Assembly (NCBI RefSeq): GCF_050750585.1 | Contig: NZ_JBOJLM010000006.1 | Coordinates: 1 to 64,000 of the forward strand | DNA length: 64,000 nucleotides | DNA from: Salinimicrobium sp050750585 | GTDB taxonomy: Bacteria > Bacteroidota > Bacteroidia > Flavobacteriales > Flavobacteriaceae | Direction: 5' to 3' | Part shown: positions 25,627 through 33,868 of the stretch, piece after piece | Layout: the number at the start of each line of letters is the position of its first letter | Position numbering within the stretch: position 1 is the first letter of the stretch | Notes under the pieces: model-generated | Databases searched by the model: none | What the model saw: only the letters and a program-made list of their open reading frames with translations | What the model was told of the DNA's origin: nothing | Position numbers and translations under genes: made by a program

Positions 25627-26523
25627 ATGAAAGAGAAAACCCGAATCATAGGAGAATATACCAGTAACAAAAAAGGGCCTTTGCTCTTTGTAACTGCCGG
25701 GGTTCACGGCAATGAACCCAGTGGGGTCAAAGCACTAAAAAAGGTCTTTTCTGAACTTGAAAAAACAAAACCCGAAATTGACGGAACTATTGTTGGGGTC
25801 ATGGGGAATAAAGCAGCGCTTGAAAAAGACCAGCGATACATCGATGAAGATCTCAACCGCACCTGGACCGAAGACAATGTGAAGAACCAGGATCCCGAAA
25901 CGCAGGAACAGCGGGAAATGCACGAGATCATCAACGTTTTGGAGGGTCACCCCAAAAGTCAGTACTCCAAACGCTACTTCCTTGACTGTCACACTACGTC
26001 TTCAGACAGCCTGCCCTACATTTCGGTACAGGATGTTCACGACAATGTTAAGTGGTCTCACAGGTTTCCAACTTACATAGTGAAAGGTTTCAGTGATATC
26101 GTGTATGGCGCTATAGATCATTACATGAGCCGCACCGGCTTGACTGGCTTTGTTTTCGAAGCCGGGCAGCACACGAGTGAAGCTTCCGTAGAAAATCATG
26201 AGGGGATGATCTGGCTTGCATTACAAGAAGCTAATAATCTTGACGTGGAGAAAGTTTCATGCTATCCCGAATGTGTAGAACGATTCAACGAAAATAATGC
26301 TCCTTCGCAAAAAACCTTTGAAATTGTATACCGGCACGAGATCAAGAAAGGCGACAGTTTTAAGATGGAACCCGGATTCAAGAATTTTCAGAAGATTAAG
26401 AAAGGGCAATTGCTTGCCACAAGTAATGGCGGCGAGATAAAGAGCGAGTGGGACGCCTACATCTTTATGCCCCTGTATCAATCTCAGGGCAACGACGGAT
26501 TCTTTATTATTGAAGAAGTATAA
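25627..26523 (+). CDS. Succinylglutamate desuccinylase/aspartoacylase family hydrolase
   Basis: The 298-residue protein has the M14-type zinc site of the AstE/AspA family: His and Glu in TAGVHGNEPSG, then a later His in LDCHTTSSD. Substrate-binding ..EDLNRTW and a Glu in FEAGQHTSEA are also seen. Enzymes of this family hydrolyse N-acyl amino acids. I take the ATG at 25627 (MKEKTRIIGEYT) because the open frame extending upstream overlaps the previous gene and encodes an unconserved basic stretch. It is the last gene of the operon. Confidence 0.85.
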   Translation: MKEKTRIIGEYTSNKKGPLLFVTAGVHGNEPSGVKALKKVFSELEKTKPEIDGTIVGVMGNKAALEKDQRYIDEDLNRTWTEDNVKNQDPETQEQREMHEIINVLEGHPKSQYSKRYFLDCHTTSSDSLPYISVQDVHDNVKWSHRFPTYIVKGFSDIVYGAIDHYMSRTGLTGFVFEAGQHTSEASVENHEGMIWLALQEANNLDVEKVSCYPECVERFNENNAPSQKTFEIVYRHEIKKGDSFKMEPGFKNFQKIKKGQLLATSNGGEIKSEWDAYIFMPLYQSQGNDGFFIIEEV

Positions 26524-26530
26524 AAAAATC

Positions 26531-26559
26531 CCCTGTCAAAAATGGCATTTTTGACAGGG
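26531..26559. terminator. Near-perfect palindromic terminator between convergent operons
   Basis: CCCTGTCAAAAATG (26531-26544) and CATTTTTGACAGGG (26546-26559) are 14-nt arms about one central base. On the minus strand the stem is followed by GATTTTTTTA, so it best terminates the carbohydrate operon; it could act on both sides. It contains the recurrent AAAAATGGCATTTTT motif. Confidence 0.85.
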
Positions 26560-26595
26560 AATTAAAAAGATTAAATTTTTAAGGAATAAGAGCCT

Positions 26596-27768
26596 TTAGC
26601 GGGTCAAAAATTCTAATGAAACCGGGGTTTTTGAAGCTACAGGCTCTCCTTTTTGTTCCAATGTTCCATCTTCACCTATTTTAAATACTGAAATATCTCC
26701 TGAATCCTGATTGGCGGCATATAAAAAGGCTCCATCGGGGGAAATGGCAAAATTTCGGGGGGTTTTACCGAGGGTAGAAGTGAAATTTGGATTGCTCAGT
26801 GCTCCTGAAGCAGCATCTATCTCATAAGAGACAATGCTGTTGTGCCCCCGATTGGAAGCGTAAAGGAATTTCCCTGAAGGATGCAAATGAATATCAGCAC
26901 CCGAATTATTTTCTGAAAAATCTTCGGGAAGGGAAGAAATATTCTGAATAAGTTCAAGTCCCCCATTTTCCCGCACCTTAAAAGCGCTTACACTGCTGTT
27001 GAGTTCATTAATTGAATAAGCAAAACTGCCATTTTTGGAAAGTGTAAAATGCCTGGGGCCGGCACCTTCATCCAGGGCTGCAAAAGCCTGCTCTCCCGGA
27101 ACTAACTTGCCTTCGTTTTCATCAAAATCATAGATCCAGATTTTATTATTGCCCAAATCGGCAACGTATGCGTGCTTATTATCAGCCGAAACAGTGACCG
27201 AATGAGCATGAGATCCTTCCGGATTTTCAAGATCTATTCTCTGCTGTTTCTTCAGAATGCCATTTTCATCTACTTTGAACAGCATTACTACTCCGCCAGA
27301 ATAATTCGCTACAAAAACATATTTACCAGATTCATCGGTCGTCACGTGAGCCGGCGCAAAGCTTTCCGTAGAAAGTCTGGAGAGTTCTTCTAAAGAGTCA
27401 TTTTCATTGATCTTGTAAGAATAAATAAACCCCGATTCAGCATCTCCGGGGCCTAATTCGCTCACTGCAAATAGCAGCTTCCCATCTTTTGAAGCCTTTA
27501 CAAACGAAGGATTAGTCACTTCAGCAACCGTTTTGCCCTCCTTGAGTTCGCCCGTCTGGCTGTTTTGGTAAAGCGTATAAATACCTTTGGCCTTCCCGTC
27601 TACATGGCCCTCTTTTTTAGTGTATGAACCCACAAAAATTGTATTCATAGTTTCAGCTTTTGGATCATTGGGAGTAACATCATTTTGGGATTGGTTTTTC
27701 CCCTGGTTGCAGGAGGCAAGGCTAGCAACAAGGCCAGCTGCCAGAAATTTGATGGTTGAAATTCTCAT
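26596..27768 (-). CDS. Lipoprotein lactonase, 6-phosphogluconolactonase-like propeller
   Basis: The 390-residue protein has a lipoprotein signal with the lipobox LASC near residue 20. The remainder is a seven-bladed beta-propeller of the Pgl lactonase family (Lactonase PF10282). Blade motifs repeat with FVKASKDGKLLFAVSE, THVTTDESGKYVFVANY, HSVTVSADNKHAYVADL and GKFLYASNRGHNSIVSY. Family members hydrolyse sugar lactones such as 6-phosphogluconolactone. A lipid anchor puts it in the periplasm, where it could open lactones made by the neighbouring oxidoreductases. It is the last gene of the minus-strand operon. Confidence 0.88.
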   Translation of the reverse strand: MRISTIKFLAAGLVASLASCNQGKNQSQNDVTPNDPKAETMNTIFVGSYTKKEGHVDGKAKGIYTLYQNSQTGELKEGKTVAEVTNPSFVKASKDGKLLFAVSELGPGDAESGFIYSYKINENDSLEELSRLSTESFAPAHVTTDESGKYVFVANYSGGVVMLFKVDENGILKKQQRIDLENPEGSHAHSVTVSADNKHAYVADLGNNKIWIYDFDENEGKLVPGEQAFAALDEGAGPRHFTLSKNGSFAYSINELNSSVSAFKVRENGGLELIQNISSLPEDFSENNSGADIHLHPSGKFLYASNRGHNSIVSYEIDAASGALSNPNFTSTLGKTPRNFAISPDGAFLYAANQDSGDISVFKIGEDGTLEQKGEPVASKTPVSLEFLTR

Positions 27769-27818
27769 AATAAGGTTTGTTTAAAAGTAAAACTTTTTAT
27801 GAGAATCTTCGGAATTAT

Positions 27819-28685
27819 TTAGGAAATGGCAATAATGAAAAGACCGGTAAGAATAATGCTAATCCCTATTATCCTGTTCCTGAAGTTCTTCTTTTCATTC
27901 AGAAAAAAAAAGGCATAGAGAATAATAAAAACAGCGCTCGACCTTTTAATCGTGACCACGTAAGGCACCAGGATAAGCTGAAGCGCAAACATGTGGGCCA
28001 GCACACTGGTGGTCCTGAAAAAACCAACCATGAACAGCGGGCCTTTGCGGTTCCTGATTTGTAGCCAGGGTTTCTTTGACTTCCACAGCAAAATAGGAAC
28101 GAGGTACATCAGGATCGTAAAATCTTTAGTGAACGCCCAGAAAACAGGTGAAGTCTCCTCCACTCCTATTTTGTCAAGGTTGGCGGTGATACTCCAGATG
28201 AAAGCCACGCCAAACATATATCTTGCTCCCTGATTCTTCAGCAGGGAAACGAAGGGCGAAAATACCTTTTTTGGATCCTCACTCAAATTGGAAATATAAG
28301 TCCCCACCACAATAAGTACAATCCCTATCAACCCCAATGCATTAGGAAATTCGCCCACCATTATGGGAGAAGTGATGAGCATAAACAGCGGCGTCAAAGT
28401 AATAAGCGGAAGCGTCACCGAAATTTCGGACCTCTTGATAGCTTTAAAATACAGTAAAATCACCATTAGCTGCAGCAAAGAACAGCCAAGTAGCGCCCAC
28501 AAATAGCGTGTGGAAATAGATTCAAACCCGAAGTAGAAAACCACCGGGATCAAAAGAAGGCTTTGTACCAGGTGCATAGAAAAAGCCGCCGTGTATTCAT
28601 CTATGTGATGAAGGTTGTGCTTACTGGTAATATCCTTTAAAGCTTCAGAAATAGCGGTTCCAAAAGCCAGTAAAAATCCTAGCAT
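27819..28685 (-). CDS. EamA/DMT-superfamily permease
   Basis: The 288-residue protein has about ten transmembrane helices in two EamA-type halves, with the charged loops typical of the drug/metabolite transporter superfamily. The ATG at 28685 (MLGFLLAFGTAISE) is chosen because an upstream start at 28733 would overlap the previous gene and add a charged, unhydrophobic piece. It is placed 4 nt after the ASRT-like gene, within the carbohydrate operon. The substrate is unknown; a sugar-derived metabolite is the simplest guess from context. Confidence 0.8.
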   Translation of the reverse strand: MLGFLLAFGTAISEALKDITSKHNLHHIDEYTAAFSMHLVQSLLLIPVVFYFGFESISTRYLWALLGCSLLQLMVILLYFKAIKRSEISVTLPLITLTPLFMLITSPIMVGEFPNALGLIGIVLIVVGTYISNLSEDPKKVFSPFVSLLKNQGARYMFGVAFIWSITANLDKIGVEETSPVFWAFTKDFTILMYLVPILLWKSKKPWLQIRNRKGPLFMVGFFRTTSVLAHMFALQLILVPYVVTIKRSSAVFIILYAFFFLNEKKNFRNRIIGISIILTGLFIIAIS

Positions 28686-28689
28686 GCTG

Positions 28690-29070
28690 TCATTTTTTGT
28701 CGGCCGGGAAAGCCATAGTTCCCATGATCGCATTTGCGTTTTGGCCGGTGTCCATTCTGCTGAATTGCACTACCACAGGGATGTTTGATCGAACATAGCA
28801 GCCATAATTTCTCTCCAGCGCAACTGCTTCGGGGTCTATAAGGTCGTTGATCCTGATCTTTCGGAGGCGTTGCGGCTTTATTTTTACTTCATAAGTGCCC
28901 ACAGGCGCCTGATTCCTGTAAAATATGAAGATCTCGATATTTGCTTCTTCTTCGGAAGTATTAAGTACCGAAATTTTATCGTGGCTGTTGAACACAGGTT
29001 CTTCTCCCGTAGAATCAAACGGAATTCTTCCGCCGGAAAAAGCCCAGTTAAGTTTCCCGATTTTCCTCAT
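28690..29070 (-). CDS. ASRT-family protein (divergent copy)
   Basis: The 126-residue protein belongs to the Anabaena sensory rhodopsin transducer family (PF07100). It has the family pattern LNWAFSGGRIP (normally xWAIAEGYIP), SHDKISVLNTSEEEANIEIFIFY, quoted as two adjacent strands, APVGTYEVKIKPQRLRKIRINDL and SNIPVVVQFSRMD. It is clearly less typical than the copy at 30255-30626. The family was proposed to bind small molecules, perhaps sugars, and is found in many genomes without rhodopsins. Its start shares one base with the lactone-oxidase stop. Confidence 0.85.
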   Translation of the reverse strand: MRKIGKLNWAFSGGRIPFDSTGEEPVFNSHDKISVLNTSEEEANIEIFIFYRNQAPVGTYEVKIKPQRLRKIRINDLIDPEAVALERNYGCYVRSNIPVVVQFSRMDTGQNANAIMGTMAFPADKK

Positions 29071-30254
29071 TATTCAAAGTTAAAGAGTTCATTCATATAA
29101 GGTGTCAAAAAGGTGCTTTTAGGATCAAATTTTTTCCTGGTCTCCTGAAATCGATTCCAGTGAGGATAAAGTTCCTTAAGCTGCTCTGCCTTTAAAGTGT
29201 GCTTTTTGCCCCAATGCGGGCGCCCGCCGTACTTCAGAAAGATAGGTTCTATAGCCTGAAAATATTCCCAAAACCTGAGGCCGGCATTGTGATGAAGCGA
29301 AATAGTAACAGATTCCCTCTCACTCATGGGGCTTATAAGTGCGTCATCCTTTTTTATGGTGCGAATAAGGAGCCTCCAGGCAACAGTACGCCTCCATTTT
29401 TCCTTTACCTGCTTTCTCACTTCAATAAAACACTCCATCGCTTTTTCTTGCGGAAGTACATATTCCATTTCATCGAATTTGAGGTGGCGCGCCCGTGGCA
29501 GGATCTCATGGCTGGGCCCTTCTCTCTCCAGTTCCAGGCTGCCATAGGAGATTTCGGGCATCTTCTCTTTTTCGGTATTCATGATCCTGATTTTACAGAG
29601 ATCTGTTCTGGGGTACCAGTAAAAGTCGAAATTCCTGTTTTTTTTGAGCTCCTCAAAATTGTTCATGCAATCTTTAAAAGAGACACAATATTCTTTCCTG
29701 TAAAGCTGGTAAGCGGGCTCCAGCTGAAGTCTCATTTTAAGGAATATTCCGCAGGACCCCATTGAAACCTGCAGTGCCCGCATGGTCCCGGCATCGGTAT
29801 CGCGATTTACTTCCACAATCTCTCCCTCGCCATTAACCATTCTCACACCGTAAAGCATTGCCGAAAGGTTGGGAAGTTCTTTCCCTGTGCCGTGAGTGCC
29901 AGTGCCTATAGCCCCGGCAAGGGTTTGCACATCTACATCCCCGGTATTGTGCATGGCCAGCCCGTATCGAAAAAGGTCTTTACCGGCCTCCTTTACCGTC
30001 ATACCGGCCGGTACAGTAGCCCGGTGGGTTTTCATATCGGGGTCTTCAACGCCTCTAAAGTGTTTCAGCGAAAGCAGGTAATCTTCTGTCTGCACCAGGG
30101 GTGATGAAGAGTGGCCGGCACCTACAACCCTCACTTTTTTACCTTCCGAAGTGGCTTTTTTGACCAGGGTGCAAACCTGTTCTTCGCTCTCGGGAGTAAC
30201 AATTTCTCCTGGGCTAAAAACCATACTTCCACTCCAGTTCTTAAAGATTTCCAT
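29070..30254 (-). CDS. FAD-linked sugar-1,4-lactone oxidase (ALO type)
   Basis: The 394-residue protein has the FAD-binding PP-loop RVVGAGHSSSPL at about residue 40 and IGTGTHGTGKELPN. At the C-terminus the D-arabinono-1,4-lactone oxidase domain shows RPHWGKKHTL and FDPKSTFLTPYMNELF. ALO-type enzymes oxidise sugar lactones (or alditols) while reducing oxygen. No signal peptide is seen, so it acts in the cytoplasm. It is directly flanked by two ASRT genes with overlaps of 1 nt and 0 nt, an unusually tight arrangement that implies a joint function. Confidence 0.9.
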   Translation of the reverse strand: MEIFKNWSGSMVFSPGEIVTPESEEQVCTLVKKATSEGKKVRVVGAGHSSSPLVQTEDYLLSLKHFRGVEDPDMKTHRATVPAGMTVKEAGKDLFRYGLAMHNTGDVDVQTLAGAIGTGTHGTGKELPNLSAMLYGVRMVNGEGEIVEVNRDTDAGTMRALQVSMGSCGIFLKMRLQLEPAYQLYRKEYCVSFKDCMNNFEELKKNRNFDFYWYPRTDLCKIRIMNTEKEKMPEISYGSLELEREGPSHEILPRARHLKFDEMEYVLPQEKAMECFIEVRKQVKEKWRRTVAWRLLIRTIKKDDALISPMSERESVTISLHHNAGLRFWEYFQAIEPIFLKYGGRPHWGKKHTLKAEQLKELYPHWNRFQETRKKFDPKSTFLTPYMNELFNFE

Positions 30255-30626
30255 TTATTCTGAATAGGCTATAGTCGTCAAAAGAGCATTTTCGGCTTGT
30301 CTTGAATCGAGCCTTGTGTGCTGTACCACAACAGGAATTGAAGATTCGATCACACAAGCATAATCTGTCCCCAGGGGTACGGGTTCAGGTTCTTTGAGAT
30401 CATTAAACCGTAAATGTTTGGTGCGCTGAGCTTCTACAGTCACTTTATAAGGCCCTACAGGATCTTTATCAGCAAAGAAAATAGTGAGCTCAACCTCTGC
30501 AGTTTCATTAGAAGTATTTAAGATACAGGCTGTTTCATGGCTAATGAATTCCGGTTCCTTACCTGTGCCATATTCGGGGATATAACCTTCGGCAATAACC
30601 CACGTCTTTTTTCCCAGTGTTCTCAT
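30255..30626 (-). CDS. ASRT-family protein (canonical copy)
   Basis: The 123-residue protein carries the full sequence pattern of the Anabaena sensory rhodopsin transducer family: VIAEGYIPEYGTGKEPEFISHE, given here as two blocks, PVGPYKVTVEAQRTKHLRFNDL and the strongly conserved end VVVQHTRLDSRQAENALL. Anabaena ASRT partners a sensory rhodopsin and forms a tetramer that can bind DNA or small molecules. No rhodopsin gene is in the window. Position between a GH13 glucosidase and the lactone oxidase suggests a sugar- or lactone-binding accessory role. Confidence 0.93.
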   Translation of the reverse strand: MRTLGKKTWVIAEGYIPEYGTGKEPEFISHETACILNTSNETAEVELTIFFADKDPVGPYKVTVEAQRTKHLRFNDLKEPEPVPLGTDYACVIESSIPVVVQHTRLDSRQAENALLTTIAYSE

Positions 30627-30627
30627 C

Positions 30628-32223
30628 TTAATCTAATTTTATTAAAAGCCCCTGGTTTGCGGCTATGGTTATTTTTTGATTCAGTTTTTCTCCTTCAAGT
30701 TCTGTATGCGTGGCAATCTTTACTGTGCCCTGCCATTGAAACTCAGGCTCAAATATTTCTTCGGAAGCTCCAAGGTTCAGCACAATGAGAAATTTTTCCT
30801 GTTCGTATTCCCTGAGGTACGCCAAAAGATTTCCATTTGAAGGCACCGGATTATATTTCCCGATGTGTAGTGCCGGTTCCTTTGCCCTCAGCTCAAGAAG
30901 TTTCCTGTGAAGCTGCAGCATAGAACCCTCTTTGCTCCATTGTTTTTCTACATTTAGCTCCCGGTAATTTTCCATAAGCGGAAGCCATGGCTCTCCTGTT
31001 GTAAAGCCTGCATTTTTAGAATCATCCCACTGCATAGGCGTGCGTTCCGGATCACGGCTGCGTCCCACTCCGGGTTCATTAAGTGCCTGCGGGTCCTGTA
31101 TCTTTTCCTTCGGAATTTCAACATCTTCCATTCCCAATTCATCTCCGTAGTAAATGGTAGGCGTTCCCCGAAGGCTCAATAAAAGCATGGCTGCAACCCT
31201 CGCCTGCTCCTTCCCTACCCGGCTTGCAATTCGGGAATTGTCATGATTTCCCAACACCCAGTTGGGCCAACCATGTTCGGGCAGCGCACCTTCGTATTCA
31301 CTTATCGCAGCTTCAATTTTTGCAGCATCCCACGGCAACTGCAAAAGCTGAAAATTGAAAGGCAAATGTGCCCCGCGATTATCTTCGCCATAGTAACGAA
31401 CCAGCTTACTAATGGGCAGGTAAATTTCTCCAATTAGCAATCTTTCATCATAATCATCTATTACCCTGCGCATCTTATGTACAATGTCATGAACCTCGTC
31501 CTGATCTGTTGAAAAAGCCGGAATTTTCCTGCTGTAGGAGTTCATCTTATCATTATAATCGGGGTTAGGAGGATCATCTCTAAACTGATCATCTTTTACC
31601 ATATGCCACATCACATCTACTCTAAAACCATCTACACCTTTTTCCAACCAAAATCTCATCACGTCTAGCATGGCTTTTTGTACTTCAGGATTGCGCCAGT
31701 TAAGATCGGGCTGTTCCTTTAAAAAGGCGTGGTAGTAGTATTGCCCCGTAGCTTCATCATATTCCCAGCCCGGGCCGCCAAAAACACTCAGCCAGTTATT
31801 GGGAGGGCCACCGTCGGGAGCGGGGTCTTTCCAGATATACCAGTCCCGTTTCGGGTTATCTTTTGAACTTCTGGATTCCCTGAACCATGGATGTTCATTG
31901 GAGGAATGATTGGGAACCAGGTCAAGGATAAGTTTCATTTCCCGTTCATGGACTTCCTTTAAAAGATCATCAAAATCTCCCATATTTCCGAAGAGCGGGT
32001 GAATCCCGGTGTAATCGCTTACATCATAACCAAAATCGGCCATGGGAGAAGGATAAATAGGAGAAACCCATACCGCATCAACTCCAAGCTCTTTCAGGTA
32101 ATCGAGCTTCTCTATGATTCCGCGCAGGTCTCCTACCCCATCCTGGTCGCTATCTTTATAAGATCGCGGATATACCTGATAAATTACTCCTTTATGCCAC
32201 CACAAATAATCGTTGTATTTCAT
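30628..32223 (-). CDS. GH13 alpha-glucosidase
   Basis: The 531-residue protein has the (beta/alpha)8 GH13 conserved regions in order: DLVPNHSS, GFRVDVMWH (nucleophile Asp), GEIYLP (acid/base Glu) and GNHDNSR. A C-terminal beta-sandwich of about 80 residues follows. The WWHKGVIYQVYPRSYKDSDQDG start and the MPMQWD-like segment TPMQWDDSKNAGF are typical of oligo-1,6-glucosidase/alpha-glucosidases acting on maltose- or isomaltose-type oligosaccharides. No signal peptide is present, so it is cytoplasmic. It overlaps the treS-like gene by 4 nt and precedes the ASRT gene by 1 nt. Confidence 0.93.
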   Translation of the reverse strand: MKYNDYLWWHKGVIYQVYPRSYKDSDQDGVGDLRGIIEKLDYLKELGVDAVWVSPIYPSPMADFGYDVSDYTGIHPLFGNMGDFDDLLKEVHEREMKLILDLVPNHSSNEHPWFRESRSSKDNPKRDWYIWKDPAPDGGPPNNWLSVFGGPGWEYDEATGQYYYHAFLKEQPDLNWRNPEVQKAMLDVMRFWLEKGVDGFRVDVMWHMVKDDQFRDDPPNPDYNDKMNSYSRKIPAFSTDQDEVHDIVHKMRRVIDDYDERLLIGEIYLPISKLVRYYGEDNRGAHLPFNFQLLQLPWDAAKIEAAISEYEGALPEHGWPNWVLGNHDNSRIASRVGKEQARVAAMLLLSLRGTPTIYYGDELGMEDVEIPKEKIQDPQALNEPGVGRSRDPERTPMQWDDSKNAGFTTGEPWLPLMENYRELNVEKQWSKEGSMLQLHRKLLELRAKEPALHIGKYNPVPSNGNLLAYLREYEQEKFLIVLNLGASEEIFEPEFQWQGTVKIATHTELEGEKLNQKITIAANQGLLIKLD

Positions 32224-33860
32224 AAGTAGTTATGTTTCTTGTGCATCCATCTGTACCCGTAAGGTGTTAACTTCACCTTCTGATTTTTTGGATCAAATTT
32301 TTCATATCTAATATTTCCGAAGACATCAACAACATTTTTAAATTCTTCTTCGTCTACCTCAAGTTTTATTGTTATTTCTTTTCCTGAAAAATTATGAAAT
32401 GCTATCCCCATTCCTTTATCAGACTTTGAATAATATCCCAGCACGTGAGGATCTCCGGTATCAATAATATGACTGCGACCCCAACCAAATTCAGGAAATT
32501 CCTTCCGATAATCTATAGCTTTAGAGATCCAGGTAAGAAAGGAATCGGGATCTCTTAATTGATCACTAACATTAACTTTTTCGTACCCGAATTCCCCTCC
32601 AGAAATGACATTTCTAATAAGGTTTTCTGTAGGTGCATTAGAGAACCCGCCGTTTTGCTCGTTGGCCCACTGCATTACAGTGCGAACGCTTGAGCGGCCT
32701 TCCATAGAAAGGTCCTCTCCCATTCCTATCTCTTCGCCATATCGCAATACCGGAGTGCCGGGTAATGTGAAGAGAAGGCTGTGCGCCAGCTCCATTTTTT
32801 GACGATTGTTATCCAATATTGGAGCTAATCTCCTTCTAATTCCGCGGCCAAAGATCCGCATGTTCTCCTGGGGCGCAAAAGCTTTAAATACTTCTTCTCT
32901 TTCGTTCTTGCTTAGCTTGTCAAGATTGAGTTCATCATGATTCCGAAGAAAAGTGGCCAGCTGCTCTTTTTCTGTAATTTCCTTCGGCATGCGTTGTAAG
33001 GCCCTGGCAAGCGGTGTTGCCTCTTCCCGGGCAAAAGCCAGGTACGTGAAGTTGTTGACATAAAAATTGAAGAGCATATGCATCTGGTCTTCGTTCCCCA
33101 GATATTTATTGTACTGGTTTGGATCAAGGTCAACTTCAGCCAGTAAAATGGCATCAGGTTTCTGGGTTTCTACAAATTCCCTGAAGTTACGGAAGATCTC
33201 GTGCGGATCTCCTTCAAAATCCATCCTGCCCTTTTCCTTGAACATGTGAGGTGCAGCGTCAATCCTGAAGCCCGAAACTCCCATTTTTAACCAGAAGTGC
33301 ATGATCCTGAAAATCTCTTTTTGTACCTGCGGATTAGCAATATTGAGGTCTGGCTGATGCGGATAGAAGGAATGGAAATAATATGCTTTTGCAGTGCGGT
33401 CGTACTTCCAGCTCGTGCTCTTTTCACCCTCTTCGGCCATCATATTGGGCGCAGGATCTTCGGGCTTTTCATCTACCCAAATGTAGTAGTCCCGGTATTT
33501 TGAACTTTTACTTTTACGGGATTCCTGAAACCAGAAATGCTCACTTGAAGTGTGGTTTACAGCCAGATCTATCAATACCCTAATGCCAACTTCTTCGGCG
33601 GCATCAATCAACTGAGCAAAATGCCCCAGGTCACCCAGTCGGGGATCTATCTTGTAGTAATCTTTGACATCATAACCATTGTCGCGGTTTGGTGTATCAA
33701 AAATTGGCAGGAGCCAAAGGCAGGTCACCCCAAGACTTGACAGATAGGGAAGGGCATTTTTTAAGCCTTCAAAATCTCCGGTCCCATCACCATTAGAATC
33801 TTTAAATGTTTCAACATCCAAAGAATAAATCACCGCATTTTTATACCAGAATTTATTCAT
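32220..33860 (-). CDS. GH13 trehalose-synthase-like / alpha-amylase family enzyme
   Basis: The 546-residue protein has the GH13 motifs DLAVNHTS, GFRIDAAPH, LLAEVDL and RNHDE. The end of region IV continues as GIRRRLAPIL and PGTPVLRYGEEIGMG, which is characteristic of trehalose synthase (maltose alpha-D-glucosyltransferase, GH13_16 group). The family isomerises maltose to trehalose. No maltokinase domain is fused. Lack of a signal peptide indicates a cytoplasmic enzyme. Its stop overlaps the alpha-glucosidase start by 4 nt. It could also be a hydrolase of this subgroup; the reaction is not certain. Confidence 0.85.
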   Translation of the reverse strand: MNKFWYKNAVIYSLDVETFKDSNGDGTGDFEGLKNALPYLSSLGVTCLWLLPIFDTPNRDNGYDVKDYYKIDPRLGDLGHFAQLIDAAEEVGIRVLIDLAVNHTSSEHFWFQESRKSKSSKYRDYYIWVDEKPEDPAPNMMAEEGEKSTSWKYDRTAKAYYFHSFYPHQPDLNIANPQVQKEIFRIMHFWLKMGVSGFRIDAAPHMFKEKGRMDFEGDPHEIFRNFREFVETQKPDAILLAEVDLDPNQYNKYLGNEDQMHMLFNFYVNNFTYLAFAREEATPLARALQRMPKEITEKEQLATFLRNHDELNLDKLSKNEREEVFKAFAPQENMRIFGRGIRRRLAPILDNNRQKMELAHSLLFTLPGTPVLRYGEEIGMGEDLSMEGRSSVRTVMQWANEQNGGFSNAPTENLIRNVISGGEFGYEKVNVSDQLRDPDSFLTWISKAIDYRKEFPEFGWGRSHIIDTGDPHVLGYYSKSDKGMGIAFHNFSGKEITIKLEVDEEEFKNVVDVFGNIRYEKFDPKNQKVKLTPYGYRWMHKKHNYL

Positions 33861-33868
33861 AGTTAAGA

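Noticed and set aside
29199..29765. A 188-residue + strand frame inside the lactone-oxidase gene
   Set aside because: It is antisense to a gene with clear FAD and ALO motifs and has no domain of its own.
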